This document shows positions 61,731-64,000 of a stretch of DNA of 64,000 nucleotides, in pieces (the stretch's first letter is position 1; every line of letters starts with the position of its first letter). Both the position numbers and the translations under genes were made by a program. The stretch spans positions 2,976,001-3,040,000 of the forward strand of contig JADJRH010000001.1 in the NCBI GenBank assembly GCA_016712345.1. The letters are read 5' to 3'. This stretch comes from Polyangiaceae bacterium. GTDB lineage: Bacteria > Myxococcota_A > Polyangia > Polyangiales > Polyangiaceae. The notes beneath the pieces are model-generated. The model did no database searches. It had not been told where the DNA came from and saw only the letters and a program-made list of their open reading frames with translations.

Positions 61731-62953
61731 GCGATCAAGATGTGGGGGAGGAGAAACAGAAAACAGAAAAGAAGTTTTCGCTTTTTCGCGAGGAATTAAA
61801 GCGCGTTTGGAAGGATCTGCGCGGCGGCGCGCTCACGCCAAGACGAGCGGCATTGTCGGTGGCCCTCGGGCTTTTTATTGGATCGCAGCCGATTTTTGGG
61901 TGCCACACGCCGCTCGTCATTGGCATTTGTTTATGGTTTCAGCTCGACGCCGCGCTCGCGTGGGTGGCATCCAATGTGTCCAATCCGTTTTTTGCGCCGT
62001 TTTTAATGACGGGTGAAGTGCAAGTCGGCGCGTACGTTCGCGAAGGCCAATTCATTTACCTTGATAAAGAGGTGATGCGCGACGGCTTTCAAGTGATATC
62101 GAAGTTTACCGGATATCTATTCATTGGATCGCCGTTTGTCGGGCTTGGGCTTGCGCTTATCGGTGCGCTGGTAACATACGGCGGCGTGGCCGCAAAAAGA
62201 GCCATTTGGCCCTCGGACGGAAAGCGCGAGCCATATCGATTGCCAAACAATGCGCCGGCGTGGATTCAAGCGACAGAACGCACGGCCGGGCGATACGTTC
62301 CACCCGAAGATTCTACCCCTCAACAGCGAACGCGGTTTCATTACGTTCGCATTAAGTTATTAACCGATCCCATTGCGCAAATGGTTGCTGAATATGCCCG
62401 CGGTATCAAGGGTGGATTGGGTGAACTTTGCGATATTGGAACGGGTGCAGGTCAATTGCCCATTTTATTGCACGAGCTTGGTTTGGCGGGCAATGTGCAC
62501 GGTGTTGATTGGGATGACGCAAAAATCAACGATGCCAATGCGGCGGCCCGCGGGCGCGATAACGACCCTCCGCCGATAACCGCCGACTTTTTTAAGGGCG
62601 ACGCACGCGACGCAACGTTGCCGCCGTCGGACACCGTTTTATTGATTGATCTATTGCATTATTTTAAGCCCGAAGAGCAGGAGCAAATCCTTAGAAACGC
62701 GGCAGGCGCGGTGAGGCCGGGTGGGCGCATATTAATTCGAGAAGCGGACACAGAGCGCGGGTTTCGAAGTTTTATGACCCTCGCCGAAGAGCGGTTTTTT
62801 ACCCTTGTTCGTTTTAATCGCGGCGAACGTGTACACTTTCTGCCGGCCAAAACCCGCACCAAAATTCTCGAAGAAATGGGTTTTACCTGTGAAGTGCGGC
62901 CGGCGTGGGGCAAAACCCCATTTTCAAACGTGCTCATCTTGGGCACGCGTTAA
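61727..62953 (+). CDS. DUF2062 membrane domain fused to a SAM-dependent methyltransferase
   Basis: The start is TTG (giving MSDQDVGEE) overlapping the TPR stop. Residues about 1-160 form a DUF2062 domain with GLFIGSQPIFGCHTPLVIGI and two or three transmembrane helices (FTGYLFIGSPFVGLGLALIG). After a linker, residues about 195-408 are a class-I methyltransferase: motif I CDIGTGAGQLPILLHELG, then GVDWDDAKINDANAA, ADFFKGDARD, LLIDLLHYF and RPGGRILIREAD. The substrate is unknown; a lipid or membrane-linked small molecule fits the anchor. This fusion is unusual; DUF2062 mostly occurs alone or with glycosyltransferases. Confidence 0.82.
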   Translation: MSDQDVGEEKQKTEKKFSLFREELKRVWKDLRGGALTPRRAALSVALGLFIGSQPIFGCHTPLVIGICLWFQLDAALAWVASNVSNPFFAPFLMTGEVQVGAYVREGQFIYLDKEVMRDGFQVISKFTGYLFIGSPFVGLGLALIGALVTYGGVAAKRAIWPSDGKREPYRLPNNAPAWIQATERTAGRYVPPEDSTPQQRTRFHYVRIKLLTDPIAQMVAEYARGIKGGLGELCDIGTGAGQLPILLHELGLAGNVHGVDWDDAKINDANAAARGRDNDPPPITADFFKGDARDATLPPSDTVLLIDLLHYFKPEEQEQILRNAAGAVRPGGRILIREADTERGFRSFMTLAEERFFTLVRFNRGERVHFLPAKTRTKILEEMGFTCEVRPAWGKTPFSNVLILGTR

Positions 62954-63192
62954 TGGCCTTTGCCTTGGCATTGACCACATACGGCAGTGCCACCCGAGCA
63001 TAGTGTACACGTGAAATGCCCTGTTTCGCAAAGACAGGGGACACTGTTCATTTCACCGTTTTGTTTAATGACGCGGGTGCCGGTGCCATTGCAGATATCG
63101 CATACGATGCGGCCGAGCCCACCACATTGATCGCACGAGACTTTGCCGGAACCATTGCAAACCGGACAAACAGCTCCGCGGTAAATGCTCAT
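62950..63192 (-). CDS. Small DnaJ-type zinc-ribbon protein
   Basis: This 80-residue protein consists almost wholly of Cys pairs: CPVCNGSGKVSCDQCGGLG, CDICNGTG, CLCETGHFTCTLC and CGQCQGKG. The CxxCxGxG type is that of the DnaJ central zinc domain, here without J or C-terminal domains. It may act as a redox or chaperone-like zinc module, but the function is not known. The start is the ATG at 63190-63192; the frame is open further upstream but overlaps the lipoprotein gene. Its 3' end overlaps the methyltransferase gene by 4 nt tail to tail. Confidence 0.72.
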   Translation of the reverse strand: MSIYRGAVCPVCNGSGKVSCDQCGGLGRIVCDICNGTGTRVIKQNGEMNSVPCLCETGHFTCTLCSGGTAVCGQCQGKGH

Positions 63193-63226
63193 TGTTTCTT
63201 TTGTGGTTGGTGGTGTGTTGCTTTGC

Positions 63227-63649
63227 TCAGGGTGGAGTAATGAGAGCGGCGGCCAGGTCTTTGGCGCCTTTTGCGTCCACTTTGGGGTGAAACTTGGCGT
63301 CAACTTCAAGCACTTTGAGCCGCTCGCCGCCGTTTGCAAGTTGGCCAGCCACGCGGCCGTGTTCACCGGCAATAAAAGAATCAATCGACATGTCAAAAGG
63401 CACAATGGCCACGTCGGCTTCACCCCGGCTTGCGAGCAATACCGCCTGCGGTCCGTCGACCAATAAAATGCGAACGCTGCGCCCGGTTTTTTTTTCAAAC
63501 ACTTTGGCGCGCGCATCCACCGCTCGGTTATGAACAGTGCCTGTTCCGTCGGCCAAAATGAGAGATCGAGGCTTGTCGGACCCACAACCCAAGAGTGACC
63601 AAACCGAAAGAGCTGCGGCGGAACTGATTAAAAAAGTGCGACGCTTCAT
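63227..63649 (-). CDS. One-lobe TupA-like substrate-binding lipoprotein
   Basis: This 140-residue protein has a signal peptide with a lipobox (MKRRTFLISSAAALSVWSLL then GCGSD). The mature part aligns with the first lobe of tungstate-binding TupA-type proteins: PRSLILADGTGTVHNRAVDA, FEKKTGRSVRILLVDGPQAV and ASRGEADVAIVPFDMSIDSF. A normal TupA is about 270 residues, so the second lobe is absent. No ABC permease or ATPase gene is adjacent. It could be a remnant or a small ligand sensor. It starts 38 nt after the amidohydrolase gene stop. Confidence 0.65.
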   Translation of the reverse strand: MKRRTFLISSAAALSVWSLLGCGSDKPRSLILADGTGTVHNRAVDARAKVFEKKTGRSVRILLVDGPQAVLLASRGEADVAIVPFDMSIDSFIAGEHGRVAGQLANGGERLKVLEVDAKFHPKVDAKGAKDLAAALITPP

Positions 63650-63687
63650 TAGAAGACCAATGGTTTTGAATGGTGCGTAAGAGTAGA

Positions 63688-64000
63688 CTACTGACGCGCC
63701 ACTCGGTACTTTTTGAGGAGTTCTGTTTGGCGACTCACCAGGGGCACTTTTTTGCCCCGGATAAACAGCGTGGTGACCTTTGTTGAGAGTTCCAACGGAT
63801 CACCCGACCAAATGACCAGATTGGCCCATTTCCCATCTTTGAGAGTGCCATATTTTTCGCCCATCCCAAACGCTTCTGCCGGCGTTTTTGTAATGGATGT
63901 GATGGCCGCTGAATGGGGCAGTCCGGCGCGGACAGCGTTGCCGGCCAATTGGCGCAGTTTGCGCGAATTATGGGTTTCACCGGTGCTGATAATGACTGGC
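63688..64000 (-). CDS. Amidohydrolase, C-terminal part (runs off the right edge)
   Basis: About 104 C-terminal residues are present. They match the end of amidohydrolases of the imidazolonepropionase-like group: HSAAITSITKTPAEAFGMGE, YGTLKDGKWANLVIWSGDPL and VTTLFIRGKKVPL. The reading stays open to the window edge, so the metal-binding barrel and start lie outside. The substrate cannot be assigned. It is followed on the same strand by the one-lobe lipoprotein and the zinc-ribbon protein, which may form one unit with it. Confidence 0.82.
   Translation of the reverse strand, partial: PVIISTGETHNSRKLRQLAGNAVRAGLPHSAAITSITKTPAEAFGMGEKYGTLKDGKWANLVIWSGDPLELSTKVTTLFIRGKKVPLVSRQTELLKKYRVARQ

Overview
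The window reads as chromosome of a myxobacterium-like organism (Myxococcota, probably a Polyangiales relative with a moderate GC content that I estimate by eye at just under 60%). The evidence is a C-terminal MYXO-CTERM-type sorting tail, a secreted protein with the myxobacterial CDDGN...GDGC disulfide repeat, many lipoproteins, Hanks-type kinase and FHA proteins, and a type VI secretion baseplate group. No rRNA, tRNA, phage, transposase gene or CRISPR array was seen.

Layout. 1-1439 is the start of ileS, which runs off the left edge. 1664-10680 holds two tandem DUF3857/transglutaminase-type exported proteins, the second without its catalytic Cys, followed by murB. 10778-15220 (minus strand) holds an LprI-like lipoprotein, gloA, a sulfatase-modifying-factor-fold protein and a Ser/Thr kinase whose membrane-anchored tail is in another frame. 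15385-19769 holds lon, an M50 site-2 protease and an FHA protein. 20338-23723 holds a Cys-rich secreted protein and two lipoproteins. 24748-33429 is a partial type VI secretion locus (tssG, tssF, tssE, two hcp, an FHA gene) interrupted by a lipoprotein and a PAP2-like membrane protein; the rest of the apparatus (tssB/C/K/L/M, clpV, vgrG) is not in the window. 33523-35337 is a LysM lytic transglycosylase.

35412-40855 is a type IV pilin cluster: a TPR-like protein, a pilin-like protein, three pilins and an NtrC-type response regulator. 40875-45146 holds a small lipoprotein, rimO, pyrC and a fatty-acid desaturase. 46043-51731 is a complete imuA-imuB-dnaE2 mutagenesis cassette with a LexA-like site at the imuA start codon. 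51912-57685 holds a lipoprotein, a beta-helix MYXO-CTERM protein, a papain-like lipoprotein and a SulP anion transporter. 58458-64000 holds an M23 peptidase, a TPR protein coupled to a DUF2062-methyltransferase fusion, a small zinc-ribbon protein, a one-lobe TupA-like lipoprotein and the end of an amidohydrolase gene.

Two features cut across the gene map. First, five near-identical copies of a roughly 310-bp core (two in tandem) sit inside larger composite elements that have CACGGAG-type repeats and diverged terminal inverted repeats; they occupy almost every long gene-free gap and encode no transposase. Second, the palindrome GTGTACAC occurs at least 28 times by eye, in genes and between them, where about one is expected by chance. 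Both look like genome-wide signatures and are the best candidates for something undescribed.
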